Shown here: positions 23,279 to 34,832 of the stretch, in pieces | Layout: each line of letters opens with the position of its first letter | Numbering within the stretch: position 1 is the first letter of the stretch | From: Morchella semilibera | Taxonomy: Eukaryota > Ascomycota > Pezizomycetes > Pezizales > Morchellaceae | Direction of reading: 5' to 3' | NCBI GenBank assembly: GCA_009192285.1 | Contig: CM018604.1 | Location: 2,108,001 to 2,172,000 of the forward strand | Length of the DNA: 64,000 nucleotides | Translations under genes and position numbers: made by a program | The notes under the pieces: generated by a model | What the model was told of the DNA's origin: nothing | Database searches by the model: none | Seen by the model: only the letters and a program-made list of their open reading frames with translations

Positions 23279-25713
23279 TGTGTAGAGAAAGCGTGTGCCA
23301 AGTTGGTGATATTGATGTTACCAGAGGTGTACGTGTGTTGGGTGAGTAGGATAGTGTTACCCCCCGCGCGCCCTGCGCGCTTGTGTAGACGCTGATAAGG
23401 CATGCAATGTATTTACCCAACAATAGCATTGTACTCTAGGCAGCCTCGTATCCTGCGTCTCGTAAAATAGATCCCTCGACGGAGCAGAAAAGGTAGGAAT
23501 TCCTGATTACGGGTTACCAATTTGATAATTATGCCGAGGACTCGTAGATCATGGAATATCACTCGGTAGATTGGTTGAATACATGTATGTTTTCGAGAGA
23601 ATTTAAGCAGCCCTTTTATATATTATACTAATAATTGCAACAACATAATACAGTATTACAGTACCAAAAAGAGGGTGGGATCACTACGGTATTCTGTTTG
23701 ATACGCTAGAAATGCGGTAAGAATACGGTATCCGTACAGTACTCTTCCTCTAATGCCGATTTAATTCCGGTATTTGTCACTAAATTTCGTAGTCCTATGG
23801 TAGTGATTTCACCCCATTTTTCATACTGTAGTCTAGACCTTGCCACAGGCTATTACAGGGAGTATATATATACATGTATTTTCCCCCGGCTCGCAACAAT
23901 AATCTCAACATACATGTATATATGTTCATTGATTAATGATACTTCGTAACATATATACACGCGTGCACCCGAAGATATGGAAAAAGTTGAGTTATAGGTG
24001 CAAGCCTAGGAAATTATAGAGTATTTTGACTGTAATAACCGCGGCGGACCTGGGACCATTATTATCATGTCACTACTGCTTCTTTGCCAAGGCAGATATT
24101 GTTATCTCTTTCGCTGGTGATTAAATGCTGCCAACTCTTGAGGGGCCACCTCCGGAACCGTGTCAACCATGTATGTACCAGTTCTCAGAAGTACAGGCGG
24201 CGTATTTCTGGGGAAATTCTCGGGTGCACGTGCATTCTGCGGCCTCCTTAAAATGTTGGCAGCTTCACCAGCGAAAGAGATAAAAGGCGTATCAGAATAA
24301 GATGTGACAATTAAGAGTAATCTAATTCCACTGCTATAGTCAGTATGTATTTTGGGTTTTCAAATAATGTCGAGCCTAAACAGCTAGGTATTGTATCCGT
24401 GATCAGTATCGATACATCATAGTAGTTTTCTGTCCTGATATGGTACCTGTCTTTTTGACCACATGTGTGTAGTTCTCCTCGTCTCTCATATATCCAACTC
24501 TAAGCCATTTGTGTCCTCTTTCCACTTTACCTGCGCGAGCACAACGCCAATCTCGAAAACCACGAGAGAGCAAAGAGCTTTATGCAAGGCACGCATGCAT
24601 GCTAAAGCCTACAACGTACATCTACCCAACCCGCACCCCCACGCGACCCCCGAGCCCGTCCACGGCCCACGACGGACCCCATTCTGGTCAAAACCCCACA
24701 CACGGACCAGCCCTTCAGTCTATCCAAAACACCCGACCACCAGCCCCGGCAGCCATAAAAGCACCGCTTTTCCCCACCTCTTCCTCCAGGAGGCAACAAA
24801 GCCGGTGCGCTCTCTACAAGCGCGAGATACCACTACTAGCTTGGGGGAATCCCATACCCGTTTGTGCGTGGGGATATAGATCTACCACCTAGCTATTCAT
24901 TGCCACCGTTTCTCTCTCTATATATAGGGGAGTACATCGCACGCTCGAATACGCTACCACCAGGGATAGGGTATGGTGCTGTCGAGGCTCAGTGGTACTT
25001 ATAGTGTCCATGTCTCACCTCATCCTATCGCGATCGGAAAGAGACCCGGTCGTCTCCAACCTAGAACGAAGGGACACCTCCTAAGCTTGCGGGTGGCTGC
25101 AGCCCGATCGTCAGCGGGAGATATTGTACCCTGGGGAACCTATCGGGGGGGGATATACTCTATATATAGTTGCATGTGGTTGTATGTGGTACGGCGGCGC
25201 GGGGTGAGACTTCAGCTGGAGAGGGTCGCGATGCAATCGCACATGAGCTGAGCAAACCGACTAGCTATTGCATTTCAAGAAGGAGTACCTGAGGTGTACC
25301 TACAATACATTTCGCGCAATTCAATAAAAGTCCCCCAATCTCTCCTACGGGATAAGATTTCCGCACTTGTGTCTAGCTGGCGATCCTTCTCCCAGTATCA
25401 CTTCCGCATCGAGGAGGAGGGAGGGAGCCGTACGGCAGTGTAATGTGGTGGAACATTGCACGGCATAGATAGCTTCAATACATGATCCCTGAATCTCGAC
25501 TCTCGAGATCTAGAGTACAGTATCAAGGGTACAGAAGCAGCTGAAGCATTGCTCCTTTCCGCATTTTTCTCTTTGGTCCCACTATCAATTGCATCACTTG
25601 ATATGGCCCCGTACCAGAAATCCCGTATAAAAGCCCCCCCCCCCATCCCTCTAGATCTCGCCAGTGCTCACCACCCGATTGAATCCCCCACCAACCCGCG
25701 GTAAACCACAAAG
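23279..25713. other. intergenic with one MITE-like element
   Basis: No supported gene. TACATGTA occurs near 23580, 23871 and 23909. The inverted-repeat element at 24102-24283 is listed separately. A possible promoter for the next gene (CT-rich, C9 run near 25636) lies at 25600-25713. Confidence 0.6.
24102..24283. mobile_element. MITE-like inverted-repeat element, 182 bp
   Basis: The left end TTATCTCTTTCGCTGGTGA (24102-24120) is a perfect 19-bp inverted copy of 24265-24283. Complementarity continues imperfectly inward (CTGCCAA / TTGGCAG, GGCC / GGCC) for about 45 bp. The interior is about 95 bp with no ORF. No clean target-site duplication is visible, so the exact ends and superfamily are open. 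It could also be a foldback of non-transposon origin. Confidence 0.6.
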
Positions 25714-26404
25714 ATGTATCTCCCCTTCCTCCCGCTCCTGCTCCTCCTCGCCAGCACCAGCACCGTCTCCGCCGACTGCACCGGCGGCGCAAGCACCTGG
25801 ATCTCATACGTCACGACCAGCGGCAACCTCACGACGCCCGAGCGCCAGCTCTCCGCCTGGGCGGCACCGTATACATCGGCAGCATCAAGTACAGCGGCAA
25901 GGTCGAGCCGCTGATCCTCAGCTACCCCGGGGGACGGCCCGGCGGCGGCGAGGGCGGCATGTCCTTCACAAACTACTTTAGCAGCATGACGGGGTGGAGG
26001 AACGCATATGTGTTTCCGGACCGGTATGCATGCATATGGCTGACCCTGGCTGCGGTGTGTGGATGTGCTAATGTGTGGTAGGGCCGCGCCGCTGGGGTTT
26101 ACAACGCCGCATTCGGCGTATGTGCCGCAGGGGGCCGACACGCGCGGGTTCACGGTGGGGAGGGAGGACAGGCTGCTGCGGTATATATGGGAGTCCTTGC
26201 TATGTTACTGGGTTGACGTGAGAATTAATGGCTGATGTGGTGTGTCTGTGGGCTAGGTACAAGAACTTTGACGGGTGGTATGCGTGCCCGGCTACGGACT
26301 ATGAGCGCTCGTACGTGATCTACTATGTGGGGCAGGGCGTGGAGGCGCCGGGGGGGTGCGTCAAGATTGATATTCCGACGAGGGGTTATGGGGTCAATGA
26401 TTGA
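25714..26404 (+). CDS. small secreted protein, PhiA-like (three exons, apparent one-base break)
   Basis: Exons 25714..26023, 26082..26180, 26257..26404; both introns are in phase with good sites. It begins MYLPFLPLLLLLASTSTVSA, a clear signal peptide. The C-terminal half (PLGFTTPHSAY, GFTVGREDRLLRYKNFDGWYACP, YVIYYVG, GGCVKIDI) resembles from memory the end of Aspergillus cell-wall protein PhiA (Gly-Phe/Tyr-Thr-Thr, then F-x-G-x-x-x-ACP and a late Gly-Cys). Within exon 1 the frame changes near 25857: ...RQLSA continues as LGGTVYIGSIKYSG only if a CC becomes CCC. So either the gene is broken by one base or the assembly dropped one. Predicted length about 186 residues. The role would be a secreted or wall protein; the family call needs a profile search. 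Confidence 0.65.
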
Positions 26405-27490
26405 CGGAGGAGGAGCTGGGGGCGGGGTCTGGGACGGCGGAGGGTTTTGTGTACTAGCTATATAGTAGGTAAATATGAATAGTTGAGGAGGAGGGGGAGG
26501 AGGGGGGTGAATGAATAATTACAAATTAATGAGTGAAAAGATATGTTTGAGATTTAATTTGTCGATCGTGAAGGTACAAGTAGTGTTGTGGGGCTTTTCG
26601 AACAACCTTAAACCGACTCCGCCGTATAATATCCGCTAAAATACAATTAATTCCCAGCCATTCAGAATTAATAGATTGGTAGGCCATTAATCACAGTCCC
26701 ATCCCTTTATTTAACCCCCACGCTCTTCTATATAACCCTCCAACCCAAGCCTCCTTCACAGAATATCACTCAATGCCACATTCCTTCCTAACCCGATTCA
26801 ACCCCTCAACATGCACCTTCCCAACCACCCTCACCTCGCCCGCCCCGTCACAACACAACCTCGGCCGTGGCGCTGACTGAGAGCACATGGCCGGGACCCG
26901 TACGTAGCGTCGACGACCAGTCTCCGAGGGGGTTGGGGCCACAGGATCGATCTGGTGGTGGTGGTGGCTGGCACAGCTAGCTAGTCACTTAGCTACATGT
27001 AGGTAGGCATGGCCGCGGTGGTGTACATAATCAAGGGCCCAGTCCGGTCCCACCCACCCCCCAGATCGTAGAGAGAGGTGCAGGGTTCGCAGCTTAGTCC
27101 CCCGATGTCACGGCGGACAGTGACTATGCCAAGATACCCACTGTACTGCACTGTATGTACTACTACTCAATACAAGCATAACCCAGCTAGCCAGTCGGTC
27201 GATGTCGATGTCGATACTGAACTCCCGAGGGTCTCAGCTTTAATTCGCGCGCCTATCGTACGTTTGATTCCCCACGTTTCACCCACTGGCCGCGAGCGTT
27301 CGGAGGAGTGGGTGGTGGTGGTATGTACATACATGTACTCAGTACTCTACTTGCTTGCTCCCAACACCCCTGCCGACGCGCGCGACCCCAGAATCTCGCG
27401 CAAGATAATTATCGTGAACACAGCCAGAGTAGTATAACCCCGCGAATTGTGGGTTTTGCCGAGGTAGCGCCGGTATTGAGGCAGGCAGGC

Positions 27491-27520
27491 AGGGTAGGGT
27501 AGGGTAGGGTAGGGTAGGGG
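27491..27520 (+). repeat. (GGGTA)n telomere-like pentamer array
   Basis: Five to six tandem AGGGT units. Not the canonical TTAGGG; interstitial and short. Confidence 0.75.
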
Positions 27521-27939
27521 ATTCTTTTGTAAAGCATGATTTCTCATGATTCGGGGTAATTATACCACGCTGATCCATGTGCGCTTGAACAAACCGACAA
27601 GTTACATAGACAGCTTCCATGGCTACGTACATCAAGTAAATAGCTACTATCGGACGAGTTTATCCGCCGCGATGATACGGGCGAGTATGTACTCGAGTGT
27701 CTCGTCGAGAGAGAGATAAGTATTTGCAAGCTGGCTGGCTCCCGTGAAACGTTTGTTTCAGAGGGTGGGATATATCCTGTCCTGTCATGTTCATAGACTA
27801 GCTAGATTGGCAGCTAATACCTCGTAGCTATCAAACCACATCCATACATCGTAATCAATTACCAACCTATAATGTCGCAATAAAGAGAATAAAAAATAAA
27901 AATAAAAACATTTGAGCGAGCGATTTAGTTGATCTACAC

Positions 27940-27965
27940 CCACCACCACCACCACCACCACCACC
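27940..27965 (+). repeat. (CCA)n microsatellite
   Basis: About eight CCA/CAC units; reads as poly-His in one frame but without gene support. Confidence 0.75.
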
Positions 27966-30256
27966 GTGTATCAACCAGCCAAGCGACACAAACGAAAGGG
28001 AGAAGGGGGAGAAAGAAGAAAAAAAACCCCCGACGGGGGGACCGGAGGGCTCGGGTTCCCAATCCGTGTCCACCATCGAACGACGATCACTCCCCATCAG
28101 CGCACAATGCGGCTGTTGTCGAGTTGTCTGCTACTATCTATGTCCAAGGTATTTACCTACCTCCCATCTAGTCCTCTACAGCTCAGAATCCTCTAGCATG
28201 CACCGACGGGTGGTCCCTGAGAAGGATGGAAAGATGAGTTGCATAACATATCGACGATCTCATGTAGAGTGTAGCACCTACAGTGCTGATCCCCATCAAA
28301 CGTGCCATGTTAGATTGCAGCATCGCCTGAGGAAATTCGAGGAAGGCGCCTAGAAGCTAGGAGCGCTCCGTACCGTAGAGAGGGGGGTTGCTCACCGAGG
28401 TGATAGGTACCGCGCACCTAGGGTTATTCCGGTAGGCCGATGGATCGAGGGAAGGCATGGAATGTAGCTAGGTAGCTAGGGGGAGTAGGCAGGCAGGCAG
28501 ATAGGCACTCTATGGGTTCCCGACGGCCAGGTCCTTTGGAACGGGAACCTGGGTCTTGGATGACGAGAGGCAAGCCCGGCATTGGGGAGTTTGCATATTC
28601 AAAATGCGGAAGCAATGGAAGAAAAAAAAACCAGATAGATACGATCTATGATATCATGAGGCCAGCCATGCCCACCACCATCTCTCTACTTTTGAAATTA
28701 CCAAGCTACACGTAGTCTAGCTACTGCTATCTACCTTCTCACTTTACCCACGCCCTAACTGATAATGGTGATACTCACAGCAATCACTCGACGCCAAGGT
28801 TCGGAACGGAAAAACCTTACAAAAAAAAATGCCTTTCGACCCTGAACGGTGACCGCTACTGACAAAACCTTCCGAGCCCCCTTTTCATCCGAGATGTCAT
28901 TTCCTTGAAACCATTCCGTATGATTCTTTCTCTTCGAACATCTTTTTTGAGATTTCGTTGACTGGTATTTCGCGCCCACCACTGCCGATCATTGGCTCAC
29001 ACGTGATCTCGGCAGGTAGGCCGAGTAAATAATAGGGTGCTTGTAAAAAAAAAGCATTTTCTGCACGTTGGGGTGTTTGGATGCGGCTCACTTAGAGAAT
29101 TGCCCTTTCGCCCTTCCTTCCCGTTTTGGTGGGCAAGTGATCTACAGAGGTCCGAAACTCCCCTCGAAAAAGCTTTTTGGTGGCTTGAAGACAAGATGGG
29201 GGGCTTGAAGAAACGTTACTCCATGGGGGTGTGAAAAAGGGTTGGCACAGCACATATGACGCTGTTTTTTTTTTTTTCCCAACCTCCCCTGCACAAGCAG
29301 CCCTACATACCTACTCTACCATGGACAGGGTTCTGGGCGAAATCTCTTGTTTTACCCGAATCTCCCCTTGGGCACTGTGCATGTATTCAGGCAAGATTCA
29401 CATGCTGTGGAGAGACGATAGATCGAGAGCAGAGGGAGAGCAAGCAAAAGCTAACTTTAAACCCTGGTGCCGCTGCATACCCGAAGCGCGCCAATGGAGT
29501 AGGTACATAGAGTAGACCCTTTTTGCTGCTTGGCAACGCCGTAGCCGTGGAGGCGCACCGGGGTAGCGGTTTGGAATCTCAGTGAAGGAAGGAAGCACAG
29601 AGAAGCAGTTAGTTGCTCTCGTGGTCGTTGCCATCGACGAACTCAAGAAGAGAAAGCCAGAAAGTAGACTACGATGACAGTCAGCACAAGCTAAGACAAG
29701 ACACAGTGGATTTCCGAGCTTGAAACGTTTCTCCTCGGGGGGATGGATGGGATAGGTTTTCGTCTATGCTAGGTTTGGGTTAAGGTGACAGGATTTGGGG
29801 GTTATGACGTGGGCGTTGCCTCTCCCCGGGGAAATGTTTCTTACTGCAAGTGGATACGGACTATGCCAGATCTGGCGTACTGGTGATAGGTTACTTCATA
29901 TGCCGAAGATCATTTCCCCGTCATCCGCTGCAGTAAAGGACCATAGTTCAGACTCGGCAATGTCTCCGGCCTGGGAGAGGTTCACTGGTGGGGTTGCAGG
30001 CACTGCTTCTTGCACCGACGATGTACGTGGGTTGTGTGGTGTGGGGGGGGGGGGGTAGAGGTACTTTATGCGTTTTATGTATCTCAGGTATATCTATATA
30101 ACCAGTCCCCTTTCCCCAGCTTTCTAGTGACATCAACAGCCCTTTTTTCACCTTGGGAGTTGGGAGTTCTTTTTTTTTATTCAGTTAAAAAGAAAGGGGA
30201 AAATAATACCATACAGCATATCTTATCAGAGACGGAGACGTATATACAGACCAATC

Positions 30257-32167
30257 ATGGGTTTCGAGCTTCGGGGAGATCCCTCCAGTTTGCTATAACA
30301 GTCATCTGTACTACTGGTTTCCTCCTCTTTGGATATGACCAAGGCAAGTTGTTACCTTGAACCACATATACGCCTCTCCGCACACAACAAAACATCTAAC
30401 ACAAATGCTCCTGCACAGGTGTCATGAGCGGTATCATCACCGCACCAGAGTTCAACCAGGCAATTCCCGAAACCGACGGGGACCCAACCATGCAGGGTCT
30501 CGTGACAGCAATTTATGAAATTGGTTGTTTGTTTGGTGCCATCTCAGTCTTGTTTATCGGAGAGAAGCTCGGGCGCAGACGGAGCATCATGACTGGTGCC
30601 ATGATCATGATTTTCGGTGTGATAATCCAGGTGACGGCCTTTAACGGTCATCAGTCGTTGGTATGTGCTCGGAAGCTTTCCTCGATTGGTTCGTGGAGAA
30701 TCAAACTTGAGCTTTCACTAATCTGGAAAAAAAAAACTAGGCCCAATTCATCATTGGTAGAGTGGTCACGGGGGTTGGTAATGGAATGAACACATCTTCA
30801 ATCCCAACCTACCAGGCTGAGTGCGCAAAAACCAAGAATCGTGGACTCCTCATCTGTATCGAGGGAGGCTCCATCGCCTTTGGTACTCTCATCAGCTACT
30901 GGCTCAATTATGGCGTGTCGTACACCAATAGCGATTTCGTCTGGCGCTTCCCAATTGCGTTCCAGATTGTGTTTGCCATCGTCATGATGGTGGGAATGAT
31001 GTTCCTCCCCGAGTCACCCCGTTGGTATGCAATACTTCACTTAATCATTACTCGTGCATTTTGAGACTAACGACCTACGCAGGCTACTCTCCAAAGATCG
31101 GGATGAGGAGGGAACCAGTGTCATTGCCGCCCTTACTGGTGAGGATATCAACTCCGGCGTTGTCCAGGCGGAGAAGCGCGTTATTCTCGACTCCATGGCC
31201 GCCGCCGAAGTCGGCAACAAATCTAGCTACAGCGATCTATTTACCGGTGGCAAGACTCAACACTTCCGCCGTATGGTTATCGGAGCCTCTTCGCAACTCA
31301 TGCAGCAGATCGGGGGTATGTCGCCGCATTTTCACCCTTGATATATATATTCCCCCATAGAAAATAACTAACACCTCATGCAGTTGCAATGCCGTCATCT
31401 ACTACTTCCCAATTCTCTTCGAAGACTCTATCGGCCAAAGTCGCCACATGTCTCTCATTATGGGTGGTGTCAACATGGTTGTCTACTCCATCTTCGCCTC
31501 TACCTCCTGGTTCATCATCGAGCGTGCTGGTCGTCGCAAGATGTTCATGGCGGGCACCATCGGCCAGGCCCTCGCCATGACAATCACCTTCACCTGTCTT
31601 ATTCCCGGCACGCAGTCTGCAGCGCGTGGTGCCGCTGCCGGTCTCTTCTTGTACATTGCTACCTTCGGCGTCACCTGGCTCCCACTTCCATGGCTATACC
31701 CTGCTGAGATCAACCCTCTCCGCACTCGTGGAAAGGCTAATGCCGTATCGACCATCACTAATTGGCTCTTCAACTTTATGGTCGTTATGATCACGCCCAT
31801 CATGATTGACCGCATCAAGTGGGGAACATATCTCTTCTTTGCCGCTGTCAATGCTGCTTTCATCCCGTTCATGTAAGGACCCCTCATAATCTTCTACATA
31901 GGCAGTCAAGAACAAAAAAAGCTAACAATCAACAGCTACTTCTTCTACCCCGAGACTCGCCTCCGCTCCCTTGAAGAGATCGACTTCATCTTCGCCAAGG
32001 GTTTCGAGGAAAACATCTCGTACGTCCGCGCCTCCAAGGAGCTGCCACTCCTCTCCAGGGAGGACATCGAGGAGTATGCCATCCGCTACGGCTTTGCGCC
32101 TTCAGGTAGCACCGAGAAACCCACCGGTGACTACATGGATGATGACAGAGGCAATAAAACGGGCTAG
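30257..32167 (+). CDS. MFS sugar transporter, HXT/STL1-like (six exons, two apparent one-base breaks)
   Basis: Exons about 30257..30343, 30419..30660, 30741..31024, 31083..31315, 31384..31872, 31936..32167. A 12-TM sugar porter of the plasma membrane importing hexoses or polyols. Family motifs: FLLFGYDQG, GEKLGRRRS, GRVVTGVGNG, PESPRW, QQIGG then CNAVIYYFP, ERAGRRKM and PAEINPLRTRGKA. The ends are complete, to NKTG-stop. Intron 1 uses a GC donor (AAG|GCAAGT). Two spots fall out of frame by one missing G: the start (ATGGG then TTTCGA, needed for M-GFRASG) and the exon 4/5 joint (G5 at 31312-31316 before GTATGT; QQIGG-CNAV needs one more G). All other joints are in phase, so the gene is probably intact in the organism. 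Subfamily placement is from memory. Confidence 0.88.
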
Positions 32168-33990
32168 ATCATCGGGTTGGTGCAGGTTGATGAATGATGA
32201 GCGCATTACGTTGTTGTCGTCCCTTTGGCCCATGTCCCCAGCTGGCTAGACGTTGTGCGCTGGATGCTGCATGCGTTTTGTTTATGTGGGTTTCGGGATG
32301 GGGGAAATTTGTTTTGTAAATATTTTATATTCGTTATCAGTGTTTGTGTGTGTGTGGCCTCTAGAAGTTGGGATTGGCGGGATAGAATTTCATCTAGAAT
32401 TCTTGTGATCTGGTTCATGTGAATACAGATCTCAACCACGTATACTTGGTTCGCAAATAGACTTACTCAATGGCATCTCTCTTGTGAAACCGCATGTGCT
32501 CGCCCCTAAAGTCCGAGGGATCTGTAGAATAACATCTATCACATGTCTGCAACCACTACCGACAGACTGCCGTATATACGAACTCCAACCCCTTCCATCA
32601 CCATGACACCATAAGCTTCGCCAGTAATCAGACCGCTTCGCGCCGCCGACACGCACCAAAAAACAGTGTGTGCATGTAATACCGTCGATATTAGAGTTGG
32701 CAGCCGCAGCGCAATCCCGTTATGCAGCACTCTTGTAGATCTTTGTTAGCGATCGCCGGCACCAATTTCGTGAAATCGGATCATTGGCAGGTTGCAGATG
32801 GGCAGCGCTCGCTTGGACTTGACTGCTGGGTTTAGCTGTGTGTACCAGGGGCAGGGGTGCAGGGGTGCTTGGCTTTGTTAATAGGTAATGCTTTGCTGGG
32901 TTGGATATTAATTGTGAAGAGTGGATTGGTGCAGGAAGGGAAGGAAGGGAAGGGGAGGGAGATGGTCCGGATCGATCGTTGCGGTGGGTATCTATCTGGT
33001 AAGAGTAGATGGTTTGAAGGTTTGGAAGCACGCATATCTAGAGGCTTGGCGTTATAATTTGAATACATATTAGTATATTGATCAACAGTACAATAATTCC
33101 TGGCTAGGTAGCTCTAGACAGAATACGTCTAGGGCTTTTAATTTGGCGCGGGTAAATTGTCGTTGATTCCCTGAGACTGGGAGGTTGGTAGTTCAAGGAA
33201 GATAGTAGTAGGTTATTCCCGCTCCCGGCGGTGTACCTCTGGTCATACGAGTTGTGGTTGTCTCCCGCCGTGATTCGTTTGGCAACGATGCATGTATGTC
33301 GGGTTGCCGTTGGAGGTGAGGTGGGTTGTGTTCGAGACTCGGGGTTGTTGTAAAGTAAATCGCTGGGGCTTATCGGCCAGTCTATGAGACGGCTGTATGG
33401 TAATACGGTCTAGTTAGCTAACCACCGATATAGTTTCTCCCTGGGGAAGCCTGGGTTCAACTTACTGTACATGGTCGAAAGCACAATGATGTCATTTCAT
33501 GGTAAATAGACGGCTGGAATAAACCAAGTTATCAATTAATCCATCCTTAAGCAAGTAGCTAGAACCCTCGTGCGTTGAAAATGCGTAAAAGATTTCAAGC
33601 AATCATCCGCTAGTAGTATGGGTGGTAAACGACTGGAAATATCCGTGACTGCGTGGATACAAAAGTTACTATGTAGGACTTCTTGTCCAGGTCAGTAGTT
33701 GTCCTTGCGTCTAGAGTCTATGCTTAATATGTGAAGAGTGGTGAAGCTGCACTGCAGGTATGTAGACACAGCTATTGTGGCGTGACTGTGTTTGCAAAGT
33801 TAGAGACGTGGGGTGACGTGCCCTATCATTACCAAAGATGTCCCCAGGGAAGGTCGAGCTTGGGAGTCACGTCACGAGACCAATGACTCTGCTAGAAGCA
33901 CCCACTGCTAGCAGTCGGAGAATGAGCCAGCCAATCCCCCGAGGCACCAGGGGCAACTTATTGATGCTAGCTAAGTAGTAATGGGCACGA

Positions 33991-34024
33991 GACAAGACGA
34001 GACGAGACTTAGGCGGGTCTTGTC
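33991..34024. repeat. GACAAGAC / GTCTTGTC foldback
   Basis: GACAAGAC at 33991-33998 is inverted as GTCTTGTC at 34017-34024 with an 18-nt loop made of GAGAC units. More GTCTTGTCTTG and GTCTC copies lie at 34210-34275, giving a larger inverted arrangement of about 290 bp. Confidence 0.65.
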
Positions 34025-34832
34025 TTATTGATTCTAATCTCGAAATGGGACGCCTTGAAGAAAAGGACAGAAACAGCGAGTCGTGGGCTTCCCGCCAAAC
34101 CCTAACCCTGATATGGAGGCTTGTGATATTAAATTGTGTGATGGAAGAAAGCCAAAAGGTCTCGAGACAGGTTTCGAGGTATCTATGACCAATCTTATCT
34201 TGCAATTGCCTCGTCTTGTTGCCCCCAGGTCTTGTCTTGTTTTGACAAAGGTCTCCGAGACTTTGTACTTTGTCTCGGGGTGGCTGATCTCGTAATCTCC
34301 GAATTATATAAGAATTTGTTTCTTGGCTTTATATATGTCGAGTATAGCGCGTGTAATGGCCACACATGTCATCTCCTTGGCACGCTCGGGGTGTGGTATT
34401 CGAGTGATTGTCCATGACCTAAATTCCGAGCCATTGCGTTTTTTTTTTTTTGTTGAATTGATTAATTCGAGTAATTGAGTGGTTGGTGGATTGACAACTT
34501 TTGAATATTGACAGCCTAGATACTATGACATCTTAGATATTACTTCCTACATATAAGGGCTCTCGAGCTTTGTTCACTAGATGGTTTGAACCCCTTGAAT
34601 CTGCCATGGTTGTTTCTATAAGCAAAGGTATACGTGTAGAAGCCAACAGCTTCCGTGGACATCATACTCAATAACGGCAAGCTTCTGTTGTGGGGTAGAG
34701 TGCACCATAGCGGTCGAGTATAACTTTGGAGGCGAAAAAAGGGCGTGGTAATTAAGACTGCGTTGGATTCGTTGTACATATCCTATGTACCATACGATAA
34801 AGTTGAAGTTGAAGTTCTAACCTCATATATCA

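Larger units (their letters stand above)
26405..30256. other. large intergenic region
   Basis: No supported gene. It holds a (GGGTA)n tract (27491-27520), a (CCA)n tract (27940-27965), TACATGTA near 26994 and 27330, a (GGCA)n patch near 28487, and a G12 run near 30044. The region just before 30257 is probably the transporter promoter and leader. Confidence 0.6.

Noticed and set aside
24463-24892. Two overlapping Pro/Thr/His-rich ORFs
   Set aside because: Both frames open because of C/A-rich composition; no coding signature in either.
33867-34205. 112-codon minus-strand ORF
   Set aside because: Runs through the GACAAGAC/GAGAC foldback; no family resemblance or start context.
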